A stretch of 64,000 nucleotides of DNA, taken from NCBI GenBank assembly GCA_003586115.2, contig QVOM02000025.1, forward strand, positions 43,072,522-43,136,521, given 5' to 3'. The stretch comes from Salvator merianae. Lineage: Eukaryota; Chordata; Lepidosauria; Squamata; Teiidae. Below, piece after piece: positions 34,688-45,637 of the stretch. The first letter of the stretch is position 1; each line of letters starts with the position of its first letter. Below the pieces are notes generated by a model. It did not search any database. It was not told the DNA's origin and was given only the letters and a program-made list of their open reading frames with translations. A program made the translations under genes and the position numbers.

Positions 34688-36002
34688 CAGTCTGTAAGGA
34701 CAGACACTTTTTTCCTTGAATTCGCCTTACCCAAACTGAGGCTCAGAAAAGTCACCTCTTCAACATTTGGAACTTCATAGCCCTGAAGGCATCTCTTTCT
34801 TTAAGCTGGGTTGGGCAAGAAACTATATAAGCAAATAGGTAGGAGTTTCCCACTGAGTGGCCAATCAGTGAGTAGCACTTGTAGTCAGAGACGGCGTTGC
34901 CTAACTTGGATGTGAATATAGGCTGCAGTATGTCAAAATAAAATGGGATCTTAGGCATATGTTGGAATAACTGTTTGGAAGAGTTTTTTGTGTGTATGGC
35001 TGGGGATGGGATGCTTTTTCTTAAAGGAATGACTGAAAAAAGCACTATCTGATTGTGTTCCATGTCATCATTATATGACCTCAGATGCCTTTCCTTACAC
35101 CCCCAGTGTGATGTGTGTCTGTATTTCAATGTATCTGAGGACCCACACTCTCAATTCCAGTGGTGGTATGGGAGAGGTGCCTAAGGGTTAGTGAATAAGG
35201 AGTGAGCCACCTGCACAAAATGATGAACTTGTGGCTCATCTTGACCAATATGTAGAAGCGTGGCCACTCATTTATATACAACCCAGCCAAGTGACAATGG
35301 TGGTAGGAAGCTGGTTTGGTCAGGATGTAGCAATGTCACACCGATAAGACACCTTCCCCAGATCCCTTCAGGAAGTTACTGGAGCCACAGCCGTACCTGA
35401 AAACACAAAGCCAAAACCAATAATGAATGCTGCAAAACTCTTCCAACAACATATCCTCCAGGTAGAGATCTTATGCCTTTAATTCACCTTGGAGATGAGT
35501 GATGGTTCATATTGGAAGGAGCAAGAAAGTGATTGGGAAAAGTGCTTTTTTTTTTTTTTTTTTACGAAAATGGGCAGAGATCCAGAACAGAGGCAGGTGA
35601 GTTGAAGGCAAGGCAGTCATCCATGCAGATCATGTCAAGCTGGCCACAGAAATTGCCAAACCAATTAACCTAGCCATAGAAAAAGCTGGAAAAAAACCCA
35701 GGTGTATCTGGAGACTGGCAGATTTTTTTTAGAGCTTTTTGGCAATCAAGGATCATGTTAGGAGGGATTTTACAAGTGAATGAGAAAGTTGTATTGCACA
35801 TATCTGTGGCAGTCTAGTCCAATGGATCCAGATAGGAACTCATTCTGTTGGGGTGGGAAACCTGTGCATTGTGTGTTATAGCTGGTGTACATTTTGCTGG
35901 GCATAGAATGTGCAACATTCATACAAATTCCATGTAAGACCTCAGTCACACTACCATCTCCGGTATGTCTCACTCTCAAAATGCATAAGATTTCTTATTA
36001 CA
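34688..36002. other. Unassigned sequence
   Basis: A T18 run at 35547-35564. The 125-codon minus frame at 34752-35129 has no recognisable domain. No known repeat seen. Confidence 0.45.
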
Positions 36003-36400
36003 TAATTTTATTTATTTCTTCAGAAATGTATATTCTGCCCTTCACCCAAAGGTCCCAGGGCAGGTTGCAAAAATATAAAAGATAAAATTCATAAAAGAGA
36101 CTAAAACATACTAAAACATATAACCCTCCCTCTAGGACAACATTCAGGGGAAGCTAAACATCAAAGGCCTGGGTGAAGAGGTAAGTCTTAACCAGGTGCC
36201 AAGAGCCATATAATGTTGGTGCCTGGGATACATCAATGGGGAGGGTTCCAAAGCCTGGGGGCACCACTGTAAAGGCCCTCTCCTGTCATCACCCCTCACA
36301 CATCTGAGGGTGGTGGAACTACAAGAAGAGTCTCACCTTGAGATCTTAGTACTCAAACAGGCCTTTATGGGAGAAGACACTTCTTCATTTGTTCAGGGCC
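36003..36400 (-). mobile_element. L2-type LINE 3' end, antisense
   Basis: Begins with the complement of a TAAA-type tail ('tttatttatttcttcagaa') and continues 'caaaggtcccagggcaggtt', 'gaagctaaacatcaaaggcc' and 'gaagaggtaagtcttaacca'. These are the complement, in reverse order, of the 3' end seen in sense at 47850-48067 ('catacctcttcacctaggcc', 'gatgtttagcttcctcaggg'). Only the terminus of ORF2 and the 3' UTR remain. Confidence 0.75.
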
Positions 36401-36499
36401 CAGTTAGGGCTTTATATGGTAACATCATATGTTAACTTGCAGCATGCCTGCCTTCATGTGAGTGCCTACCTTAAAGCTGGTAAGTATGAATGTCACTTA

Positions 36500-36662
36500 T
36501 ATATAGCATTTGATGAAGTAGGCTTAGTCTACAAAAGCTCATGCTACCAACTTCTTTCCCTTTGTTAGTCTCTAAGGTGCCGCTAGATCCCCTTGCTTAC
36601 TGATCCAGGCTGACCTTGTTTATCAATCCAAACTAACATGGCTAAATCTCTGAATTCTACTT
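36500..36662 (+). repeat. Amniote interspersed repeat fragment with a hammerhead-like core
   Basis: 'TTGATGA' (36510-36516), a 6-bp stem GTAGGC/GTCTAC with loop TTA, and 'AAAAGC' follow one another as in a decayed hammerhead ribozyme core (CUGAUGA, stem II, GAAA). The sequence then continues 'gttagtctctaaggtgcc' and 'ctaacatggct', blocks I recognise from a widespread amniote repeat. Hammerhead motifs are documented in Penelope-like elements; whether this repeat is one of them is inference. This copy has lost the expected C of CUGA and the G of GAAA, so cleavage activity is unlikely. Confidence 0.5.
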
Positions 36663-37134
36663 ATATAGAGGTGTTAGGACATGCCGCATTAGTCACACCA
36701 CAGCAGTTCTTCGCATTTCAGCTTAAAATAGGAGGAATGCAGATCTAGGAATATTTCTGATGGTAAATGAATAAAGAATGAGATATACAGGTCCCATGGG
36801 ATCTTTAAATTTCTAAGAGGAGTACCGGAAAGACAGTAAATGAAGCCATAATAAAGCATGATTAATTTAGGAACAACAGTTGGTGAAAATAGAAAAGATT
36901 TATAAGAAACAGTTTTGTCATCAGGAATTAAATTGTAGGAATGCCTAGCTTGGATGCTAAGCCCAAACCCACAATTAAGATGCCTATGCCCCTTTGATCT
37001 GGATACCTGGCCTATGGATTTCAGTGTCTTGTATGGTTTGGTTTCAAGACAACTAAAAGTTTAAAATGGTCAAAACAGAGAATGAATGATGTGCAAGGGT
37101 GCAACAGAGATCCTTATCTATAAATATAAACTGT
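36663..37134. other. Unassigned sequence
   Basis: AT-rich; no exon, RNA gene or repeat recognised. Confidence 0.45.
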
Positions 37135-37745
37135 GAGAACGTAAGTGGAGCTCTTCTGGATCAGGTCACAACTGCACATCCCATCCCACACAATGGCCAA
37201 TCAGTTGCTTCTGGGATGCAACTGTAGAAGATGAAGATAATATCTACTCCTATTCTCAACTTCCTGCCTGTCTCACAAAGCTGGAGGTGGTACCTGTGCA
37301 TCAATTTTAGTAGCTATTAATGCATCTGTCTTCCATGACTTTGTCTAACCCTTTCTTAGAGGTATCATCCAGGCTGGTTGATGTCATCACCTCTTCTAGT
37401 AGTAAATTCCATAGACCAATGACCCTCTGGGTGAAAAAAAAACTTCCCCTTGTCAGTCCTAATTCTCCTGCACATCAACTTCATAGAGTGCCCCCTAATT
37501 CTAGGGCTGTGTGATAAAGAAAATAATTTTTCTCTATCTGTCTTTTCTACACCATGCATGATTTTTATATTCTTCAGTCAAGTCACTTCTTAAACACCAT
37601 CTTTTACAGTTGAAGTGGCCCAGATGTTACAGCTTGATCAGATAAGGGAGTTGTTCCAGCCCTCTGATCATTTTGCTAGCCTTTCTCTGCATTTTTTCCA
37701 GTTCTACAATATCTTTTCTGAGATGTGGTGACCATAGAGTTATAA
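37135..37745 (-). mobile_element. CR1 LINE 3' end, antisense
   Basis: Collinear with the antisense copy at 59431-60055: the 'gaacgtaagtggagctcttc' terminal block, 'ctggaggtggtacctgtgca', 'gtagtaaattccatagacca', 'ccctctgggtgaaaaaa', and the ORF2 C-terminal coding complement to about 37700. It covers the same segment as 23910-24420 of the sense copy. An internal deletion of about 35 bp relative to that copy lies near 37735. The open frames at 37320 and 37365 are remnants. Confidence 0.85.
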
Positions 37746-37812
37746 AAAGGCATAATACCAGTAGCAGAAGGGCAATTGTCATGGGTATAGAATGTAGACA
37801 AGCCAAAGTTGA

Positions 37813-37875
37813 GAAAAAGCCAGTGCACAGCAGCAGTGAAAAAATGCTAGGTGTAATTAGGAAAGGAATAGAATA
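37813..37875 (+). mobile_element. Inverted 5' piece of the adjacent CR1
   Basis: 'gcagcagtgaaaaa', 'tgctaggtgtaattaggaaa' and 'ggaatagaa' match 23838-23892 of the sense CR1 in plus orientation. That segment directly precedes, in the element, the part present antisense at 37135-37745. The arrangement fits a 5' inversion formed during reverse transcription; the 67 bp between the two pieces are not explained. Confidence 0.65.
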
Positions 37876-39901
37876 GCTGCAAGCCCCTCCTCTCTCAGAC
37901 CATGTGCTCAGGCTAGCTTAGAAACCAGTCCCTCTCCAGCAGCTAAACCCGCCATACACCAAGTGCCCAATGAGCTCCCCCAAACCCAGAAGATCTACCC
38001 TACAGACTTACAAAGCATCAACAGTTATTTTTCAAAATTCCTCTGTCAGACTCTTGTGGTTTGGTCTCACGAGTGCAGTCTTCATTTTCTTGAATATGCA
38101 CTCAAACCACTAAGGGCGGAGAGAACTTAATAGTCTCAAAAATCCATATAGTAAACCCCAGTTGTTTTCTTATCTGAAAAACGCCTGACCTGCAAAGGAT
38201 CCCTTGAACTTTCCATCACTTTTGGAAAGTGACAGATGAAATAACATCTCAATCTTTCCAAATACTATGTTGGAAAAGAGTTTTACAGTTTACAGTCTGT
38301 GTGTGGCCCAGTTTCAATCAACTAGTAAACCAACAGTTTGGGTGTATCTCTTTAGACTACAAGTGGGGTCTTTCAAAATCTAGTGTTCTCCTATACAAAA
38401 GGGGAGAACTCTCCATATAGAAAATTAGCATATTATTGAGGAAGCTAAATTGGCGATGCACACAAAGTTGAGAGATATGCTGAGTGATCTGGATATTTTT
38501 GATGTTAGTCACTTAACAATATCAGTAACCAGCACAGGTCATAAGAGTATTGTTTCAAAAACAGGAAAAAAGGAGAGATATCCCATCTGCACCATCAAAG
38601 GATGGATGCTTCTATAGCCAACTCACTGTGGTCTAGCTCTACCACCATGGCTTTGATTATCTGATTTTTCTGTGAGTGGTAACAAAGACAGTCCCTAATT
38701 ACTTCACTTCCTTTATTTCTCTGGGCAATAATGTAAAGCAAGTCCAGAAGGAAAGAGTGAGCAGTTAAGGAATGGTGGCAAGATAGAAAGGAACTTACAA
38801 GAAGGATGGGCATATTACTCTAAGCATTTTGTTTAAAGGCTCCCCAAAAACTTAAGTCAGCAATATTAATGGTAGCTACTCAACTCTGCAGTATTCTGGC
38901 ACATGGGTTTGCAAGGCTTAACTGAGCTCATAATGGTGGGATGCATTTCAAACTGGCATTTTGGTTCAAGGGTTCTGTTTAGAACAAGCAGTCAAAACTT
39001 GTTTTCCTACTGAATAATCTGGCTGCACTGTGACATATTAATAGTTAGCAGTTTAACATATGATATATAAAAACTCTATATTTCAAGTTATAGATGTGAT
39101 AATCAATCCTAACACAAAAGAAAAGGTCTTAAGGTCGTGTTTTTAAACATCTTTCAGTATTGCCCACATCTCCATTAAATGGCTCAGATGCCTTTCGCAG
39201 GCTCCCAGTGCAGCCAGTCTCCACTCTTTAGCCACCAAAGTGTCTGGGAAGAGGCGCTAATGCCTCTGGGAGCTGGGGAAGGTGCCTTAAAGTGAAGGCA
39301 TGAGAAATGGCTCTCAAGTCACTACCTTGTACCCTGACATATTCCGTTGCTTCACTGTGGTGCAGTGATACAGGCCGTGGTGAGGAAGGAGCTGCTGTGC
39401 ATGCACACGGAGGCCAAGGTTTCCCTCTGTGTGCAGGCCCTGGCACTTGTAAACATGGTCTGGTCTGGCAGCAGTGAAGCTGAGAAGGTGCTGTGGCCAG
39501 GCCGCTGCCAAACTGTGACAATGGAGGTGCGGCCATAATCAAACATCAGCTCAGTGCGCTTGCTCAAACAATTCCACAAAAATAAAAAAATAAAAATCTC
39601 TTGCCTCAATTTCTGCAGATTTTTTTTCAACATTCATACACAACATCTGTAAAAAAAAAATGTTGTAGAGGCTTGAAAGTTGGTAGTTATTCACTGAGAT
39701 AAATAAACACAAAAATGTACACCCATTAAACAGTGTAACTTCCTTGTTAGGATTAGGACTCAACCACTCACTTGCCAAGAGGTATCTTAATTTTTTTTTT
39801 TTTTTTTAAAGGATATCAAAATGCTGCACCATTATTTGAACAGGTGTATTGAACTGAAGGGAGATTATATTTAATAATAATGGTGACGATGATGATGATA
39901 A
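37876..39901. other. Unassigned sequence
   Basis: Includes overlapping open frames on both strands at 39228-39542, with somewhat higher G+C but no recognisable domain, and a T18 run at 39789-39806. No repeat recognised. Confidence 0.4.
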
Positions 39902-39903
39902 TA

Positions 39904-40399
39904 CAGTGGTACCGCGGTACTCAACTGCCTTGAAACTCATCGAATTTGATACTCGATGCATTTTCATGTGAAAATTTTGTCTTGGTACTCATTGTTTATT
40001 TGGTACTCAATGTGCAAGCTAGAACTTGTCAGTGCAGGCTGCTTCGTGACTCACTACCCTTTTCAGCCGAAACAAAGGGTCATGTGTTAGTCACTCGGTA
40101 GCTCTTGCCCTGTGCACATCCCCTTGTGGTCTTATCATGGCTTCTGTGGTCATTTTGTGTATTTATTGTGAGTACTGTGCAGGTATTTATTAATTTTTTC
40201 ATTTATTTCTCATGTAAAGTAATGATATACAACCCTATCTTGTTACATATTGCCTTTACAATGTGCATTGTCTTTGGTTTGGGAATGCATTAAATTTACT
40301 TACATTATTCCTTATGGGAAAAATTTGTTTGTACTCAGTGTCTTTGGTACTCATTGCTCCTCCCGGAACCAATTAATGACGAGTACCAAGGTATACATG
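39904..40399. mobile_element. pogo/Tigger-like (Tc1/mariner superfamily) MITE
   Basis: The left end CAGTGGTACCGCGGTACTCA, preceded by TA, and the right end 'gacgagtaccaaggtatac', complement of a decayed copy of the same terminus, are the inverted ends of Tigger-like elements. Internal 'tgtttatttggtactcaatg' and 'attccttatgggaaaaattt' are also characteristic. About 500 bp, no transposase frame left; a non-autonomous copy. Confidence 0.82.
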
Positions 40400-41932
40400 G
40401 TTAAAAGTCTTTTGCTTCTGTATTACAATTAGAACTTCATGATCATCTCTCTTAAGACTAACTAGGACAAAGTTTTATGAAAACATTGCAAACTTTTAAA
40501 GGTCCTATTAAAAAAACTTTTACTGTCATAGGTATTGAAGTTTGAGCATATTTTTCAACAGTAATCTAATGCCTCTTTGGCCATTTACCAACATTTTTGA
40601 TGCTGCATAATAGTTCAGTGAACGAATACCATTTGAGATAAATACAGCTATTGCACTCCCTTTACCACCCTATTTGGATGAAATGTAGAAATATTTGATT
40701 GAAAGAACTAAGAAGCAGAAGATCTCACCTACTCGTGCTTGGTACAAGTGTTAATGTGATAGATCTGGTAGTTTCTGGTTTCCATCAGGTTCTTTCTTTC
40801 TTTCTATTTTTTAGTCATTTGATATTTCCACTTTCTGTTGAATCAAATGAGCATAAGACAGAAATGTAAATGTTCTTGCTTCAATAATCCCGGAGTTCCA
40901 AACCTCAAGACTGGGCTTTTTCTTCAGCTCAAGTTTCATTATTATATTATTTTCATACATATATTTCTAGTACTCATATCCAATATGTTATAAAGACATT
41001 TTGGCACCAATCTGAAGAATTTTTAAGAAATATATTTTGCGTGGACTAGTTGGTCACATCTAAAAGTTTTAGTTCACAGTAAATTATAAAGTGTTATACA
41101 ATAAACACAAAAACATGATGAGGATGATTTAAAAAACTGAGCCTTGTATTTATTTATAAATCATTGGAGGTGCAGGTTAGTGGTCGCTTTGGAATTGGCT
41201 GAACATCTGTTTTATAGCCTTCCAGGCATTGAATCAAAACACTTTGGTAAAACTAAACCTATTTAATTTAGTGAATTACAGCAAAATGAAACAGCTTACA
41301 CACTTTTCCTATTTTTCTCCCTATCAATATGTCTGTGCCTACACTATAGGATAAAAAGGCTATGGTCTTAAAGCAATTTTAAATGGCAGAAAGATAAAGC
41401 TATGTAGGGTGAGCACTTTTTTACAATAATTAAAATGTGGAAATTGCTTAAGGTGTCTGATGATGAAGGAATACTGCCTCATTCCTCCATTTAGTGCATT
41501 CCAATAAAAATATGCTTTAAATTCCATCCTATATTACAGTGCTGTAGTGTAAATGTAACTAAGACCATGTTCTATTTTGCTAAAATGTGGCTTCTTTTAA
41601 TCTATTACATCTTGACTGCCACACACTATAGACTAGAAAACTTGATCTAAGGGTGGATTCTAGACCACTTTTTGCTAATGGCTATTTTCTGCTGCGTTTG
41701 GATTCAGAAAATTGAAAACACATACTTTGGGGAATTGTTCTGTTTCAAGGAACCGTTGCTGAATCCAGCAGATGGAAAAAAGAAGCCAATAAGTAGTCTT
41801 AAACAATGATTTGCTTACTGTTAATCTGCAATGTTAGATGAGCTCATAATAACAGTAAGCACAAATAGCAACCACCCTGTGGCTTGGGATGGCATGGGTG
41901 GAGAACTAAGGCTTCAGCTGGATGCTTACTTC
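40400..41932. other. Unassigned AT-rich sequence
   Basis: No open frame of note, no recognised repeat or RNA gene. Confidence 0.45.
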
Positions 41933-41935
41933 TGA

Positions 41936-42050
41936 GGCCCTAACTATATACAAGCCTTATTACAAGGCCTGCCATAGCCTGTATTAGCATGCAGGCAGCA
42001 GTCCGTATTCCGGGATATAATTCAGAATAAGGCCCAGTGCAGAAAGGGGC
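41936..42050. mobile_element. Internally deleted GGCCCTTTCTGCAC-type foldback MITE
   Basis: The right half 'gtattagcatgcaggcagca', 'attccgggatataattcag' and 'cccagtgcagaaaggggc' matches the 180-bp copies at 7605 and 50064. The left half is shortened to 'ggccctaactatatacaagc'. No matching TSD. Confidence 0.65.
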
Positions 42051-42197
42051 AAGGAAAAGACAGACTTGCATAGTTAAAGCATATCTGGTATACTTGTTCT
42101 CAGGACTGACCAAGTTAATTACTGTTGCTGACAAACTAGGGGTTGCTCTGCCCTTTGGCACAGCCTTTCTGAAACAGTTTCCCACCATAGTAATTTA

Positions 42198-42531
42198 GGG
42201 CACATTTCACTAGTGAGTGTGCAGATGCTCACTAGTGAAGCACATCTGCACTTTGCGGAGGTGTATTGGGAGCAGCTGTACTGCTTCTGGTATGCAGCAT
42301 TCGCACCTTCTTCTGGATGTGAATGCTGTGCTGCGCAGCTATGGCTGCACAGTTGTACCGAGTCCCTGGTCATCATGGCAGCAGCTGAATATTTGCCAGG
42401 CCACTGTAATGGCATGGGAGGCCAGCATTTGCACTGCCCTTGCAGTGCAGATGGCTGCTGCACCATGAGGGTTGTTCCATCTGGGAATGTTCGATTTCGA
42501 ACATTCTGAGATGGAAAGTATGGAAAAGCCC
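42198..42531. mobile_element. GGGCC-end MITE with a variant palindromic module
   Basis: Left end GGGCACATTTCACTAGTG; right end, reverse complemented, GGGCTTTTCCATACTTTCCA. The flanks are TTA and ATT. The module beside the right end (42477-42514) reads CATCTGGGAATGTTCGA, then TTTCGAACATTCTGAGATG. It differs in sequence from the usual module but is still self-complementary. The open frames at 42119-42509 lie in this non-coding element. Confidence 0.68.
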
Positions 42532-42811
42532 ATTGTCAGTACAACCTGTCTATCACTCTCAGCTATCCTTCACTGTTTCAATGCTCAGCTGTGTTTTTGT
42601 GCAAAACTGTAAACTGACAAGCCTTAAATAAATGCAAAAGTAAGCAATTTTCTTTCCAGGACTAATTCACACTCGGCAGAAATCAGCTGATTCTTCAGAT
42701 AGTCAGGGTGGGAGCACAAGAGGGTGAAAAGTGCCTGCAAATTCCTTTGCCACAATTTACTGACACAGCACCCTTGAGGGTGATCTTCCCACCTCTGGAA
42801 CTGACTGCAGG

Positions 42812-42831
42812 CTTATTTATTTATTTATTTA

Positions 42832-42865
<34 letters not shown>

Positions 42866-42869
42866 ACTA
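42812..42869. repeat. (TTTA)n(TTAC)n microsatellite
   Basis: About five TTTA units then eight TTAC units. It occupies the position of the 3' tail of the antisense L2 and probably grew from it. Confidence 0.95.
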
Positions 42870-43835
42870 CTCATTAAGAAAATCTCAGAACAGTTTACAA
42901 AAGTGATTAAGACATGGGTAAAACACACACACACATATCAGCAGTTAAAAGCACATTAAAAACTGTGTGGGTTAGGGAACGAAGCAAATATTTAAAAGCT
43001 GTAAATGTAGGCACGAATAGCAGAAGGGACAGCATCTCATAGATGCTGCTTCCACAGAGAAGGCTCAGCTTGGGCCATTGTAAGAGGACACTGAATATTT
43101 CTTGGGACCTGCAATAAGATATCTCCAGATAATATTAGGGTTTTTCTGGGGTAGCCAGAAGGTACCATGACCCCAAGTTGTTTAAGGCCTTAGATGCCTG
43201 GCATAGAAACCTTGAACCTGACCCGGCAGCTGTCTGACAACCGGAGCAATTGCTTAAGCACAGGTGTGATGTGCATCCAAATGGCCACCCCACTCAGCAA
43301 CCTGGTCTCTGCATTTTTCAGTAGTTGCAACTTCTGCAGAGTATGAAAAACCGTGGCCAGGTTATCCCTGTCTAGGTAAGGATGAAGCTGGAATACCAGC
43401 CAAAGCTGGTCACTCCTGGTCACAGAGGTCACCTGAGCCTGGATAAACAAAGATGACTCCAGGAACATCCCTAAACTACTGTACATACCTGTTCCTTCCC
43501 AGGGAGTGCAAATAGGCAAAATCCCCAAACCCTGGACCTCAGCACTTCTTACCCACAAGGTTTTCATCTTGTCAGGATTCAGCGTCAGCTTATTGGCCCT
43601 CATCCAGTCCATCACTGCATTCAAACACTAGCTCAGGAAATTCACAGTCTCTCCTGATTGAGATATTATGGAGAAATAGATCTGAGCATTAACAGCATAC
43701 TGATGACATTTAGCTCCCAGACTCCTGATAACTCTTCCCAGCAGCATCATATGGGTGTTAAAAAGCATCAGTGACAAAATTGCACCCCGAGGCACACTGC
43801 ACCCAGTTTTCAGGGCACAGAGTTATAATCATCCA
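42812..43835 (-). mobile_element. L2-type LINE, antisense: RT remnant, 3' UTR and repeat tail
   Basis: Read on the minus strand, 43830-43190 encodes the C-terminal half of an L2-like reverse transcriptase. A frame of 144 codons (43190-43624) contains 'MDWMRANKLTLNPDKMK', 'LGMFLESSLFIQAQVTSV' and 'HPYLDRDNLATVFHTL'. Upstream of it the catalytic YADD box is degraded to YAVN (43687-43698). Relative to the family a segment after 'VFHTL' (about 20 residues) is missing. The 3' end is a TAAA/GTAA tail (42812-42869). Dead copy. Confidence 0.85.
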
Positions 43836-45100
43836 ATGCTACTTTATTGGGTAGAAATGAGCAGTCATTGTACCTCAGGTGCTTTGGATGGCTGAGCTTT
43901 CTTTGGCTGTCTGGAGGTAGCTTATGAACTGAAGCTATCTGTGATAAACCAGTGGATGAGTAGCATCAAAGTCTGGTTTCACATACCACTCAGCATACCC
44001 GTTTTGGCTGTGAATTTTGAATGACAGACTACAGCTCTTTGCTTGTTTTTCAAGCAGAAGTGCAGTCTGCAAAACTGAAGGGCTTGAAAACTATGGCCCT
44101 GGACATAGTAGAACAAAAAGAAAGCCTAGAGTGACTTTTGCAAACCCATGTGGCTTCGCCATTACATCTATTAACACAGGATTTAGAAGTCTTTGGTAAT
44201 TTTTTTTAAAAAAATTACCTCAGTTCTCAAGAACCATAGTGAAACCACCAGGCAGACTCTCTGGGAAGGATAATCCACAATTTGGGTACCACTGCTCAAA
44301 AAGCTCTTTTCCTTGTGAAAAGGGTTGAAAGTAGTCCACACATGTTTAATTAAATAAATACACACATCTTTATATGTTTGCTTCATCCAGTTGAACTCAA
44401 AATGGATTTTTTTCATCTGATTCATCCAGTTGACCTCCAAAGACCTTACTATAAAATGATGATAGATTTTGTCTCTCTGCTGGACTACATTCCTCAAGTT
44501 TTTTTCCAGGAAGGTTGCCTTGCATTGTTGCAAAAAAGATTAACATGGTCTATAGAGTGGAAGGTTGTTCTTTAAAATGTATTACTGCTCAAATCTACCA
44601 TAAAAGCTTTTGCTCTAATGCTGCTTTGTGTTTTGAAATCCATGAAAATTGTTAACACCGTGACAAATCATAAACTTTGTAGGTGCTTTTCATTAAAAAA
44701 TGCCATGTGGCAGCTCTAAGTGAATGAATTAGCAGAAGACAATCCAGCAAGTTGCCCTTTAACATTTTGACACCGCATATCCAGGTCACAAGGGGATGAG
44801 ACTGAGGGTAAGATATTGTGATGATGTAAATTAGCAGTAGAGCTTTTGATATGAAGAGTGACAGCAAAATCTGTCCTGCTGAACTACTGGGAACATTAAA
44901 GACCTACTTTGGAATTAAAAAAAATATATATTGTGAATGTATATTTCTCCAAGGAACGATTGCAGAATATCTATTCCGTTCCATAGAAAATGGACAACAG
45001 AATATTTAGCAGTAATTGAGCTTTCGTTATAGTGAGTTCAACAGAAGCAGCATGGGAAATAGTGTGAATCCACCCTTTCATCCACTTGCACTGAATTTTT
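43836..45100. other. Unassigned sequence
   Basis: Short open frames at 44017, 44183 and 44652 lack motifs; no repeat recognised. Confidence 0.45.
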
Positions 45101-45637
45101 GGCCATTTCCACACTTACTGCTAGTGTGGTTCAGGAAGGCACCTAGCTTCACACAATCATAGAACAGCACAAGCCCTGGCCCTCCTGGACTGCTCTGTCC
45201 ACACTGGATGGAACATAATGCAGGATACGGTACCCCAAATAGTGCCCTATCGTGCTCTACCAATGGACCTTAACATTGGGGTCTACCAGTGAGCCCACAT
45301 GGGACCCTTTTTGACAGTGTTCTTGGAAGTGCCACCAGAAGTGGAGCTGAAAGTAGCCTTCCACTGAAAAGGGCCCTCCTGGAAATTTCAAAGGCCAAAA
45401 ATGAATGCTCCCAGCCTTTGAAGGTTCTAGTGCCACCAGCAATCAGCATTCTGGGCTGGGACAGGATGGGACAGGCTTCCAAATGCAGGTGGCTCTGTAC
45501 CACTCCAGCGGCAACCTGTTCCATCATGGGACAGGTTGTGTATCCCAGGTCAGGGTGTCCAACCGTGGCCCAGAATAGCAGAGATAGTGCAGAAACAACC
45601 TTTGTGTGCCACAGACTGGGACCAGATTGAAATGGGC
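45101..45637. mobile_element. GGGCC-end MITE, 'fold' subfamily, degraded right end
   Basis: Left end GGCCATTTCCACACTTACTG preceded by TTT. The right end is placed tentatively at 'gattgaaatgggc'. Interior blocks 'gaatgctcccagcctttgaa' and 'tgggacaggatgggacaggc' recur in 3903-4445 and near 48636. The 174-codon minus frame (45270-45794) extends past the element and resembles no protein; I take it as accidental. Confidence 0.55.
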
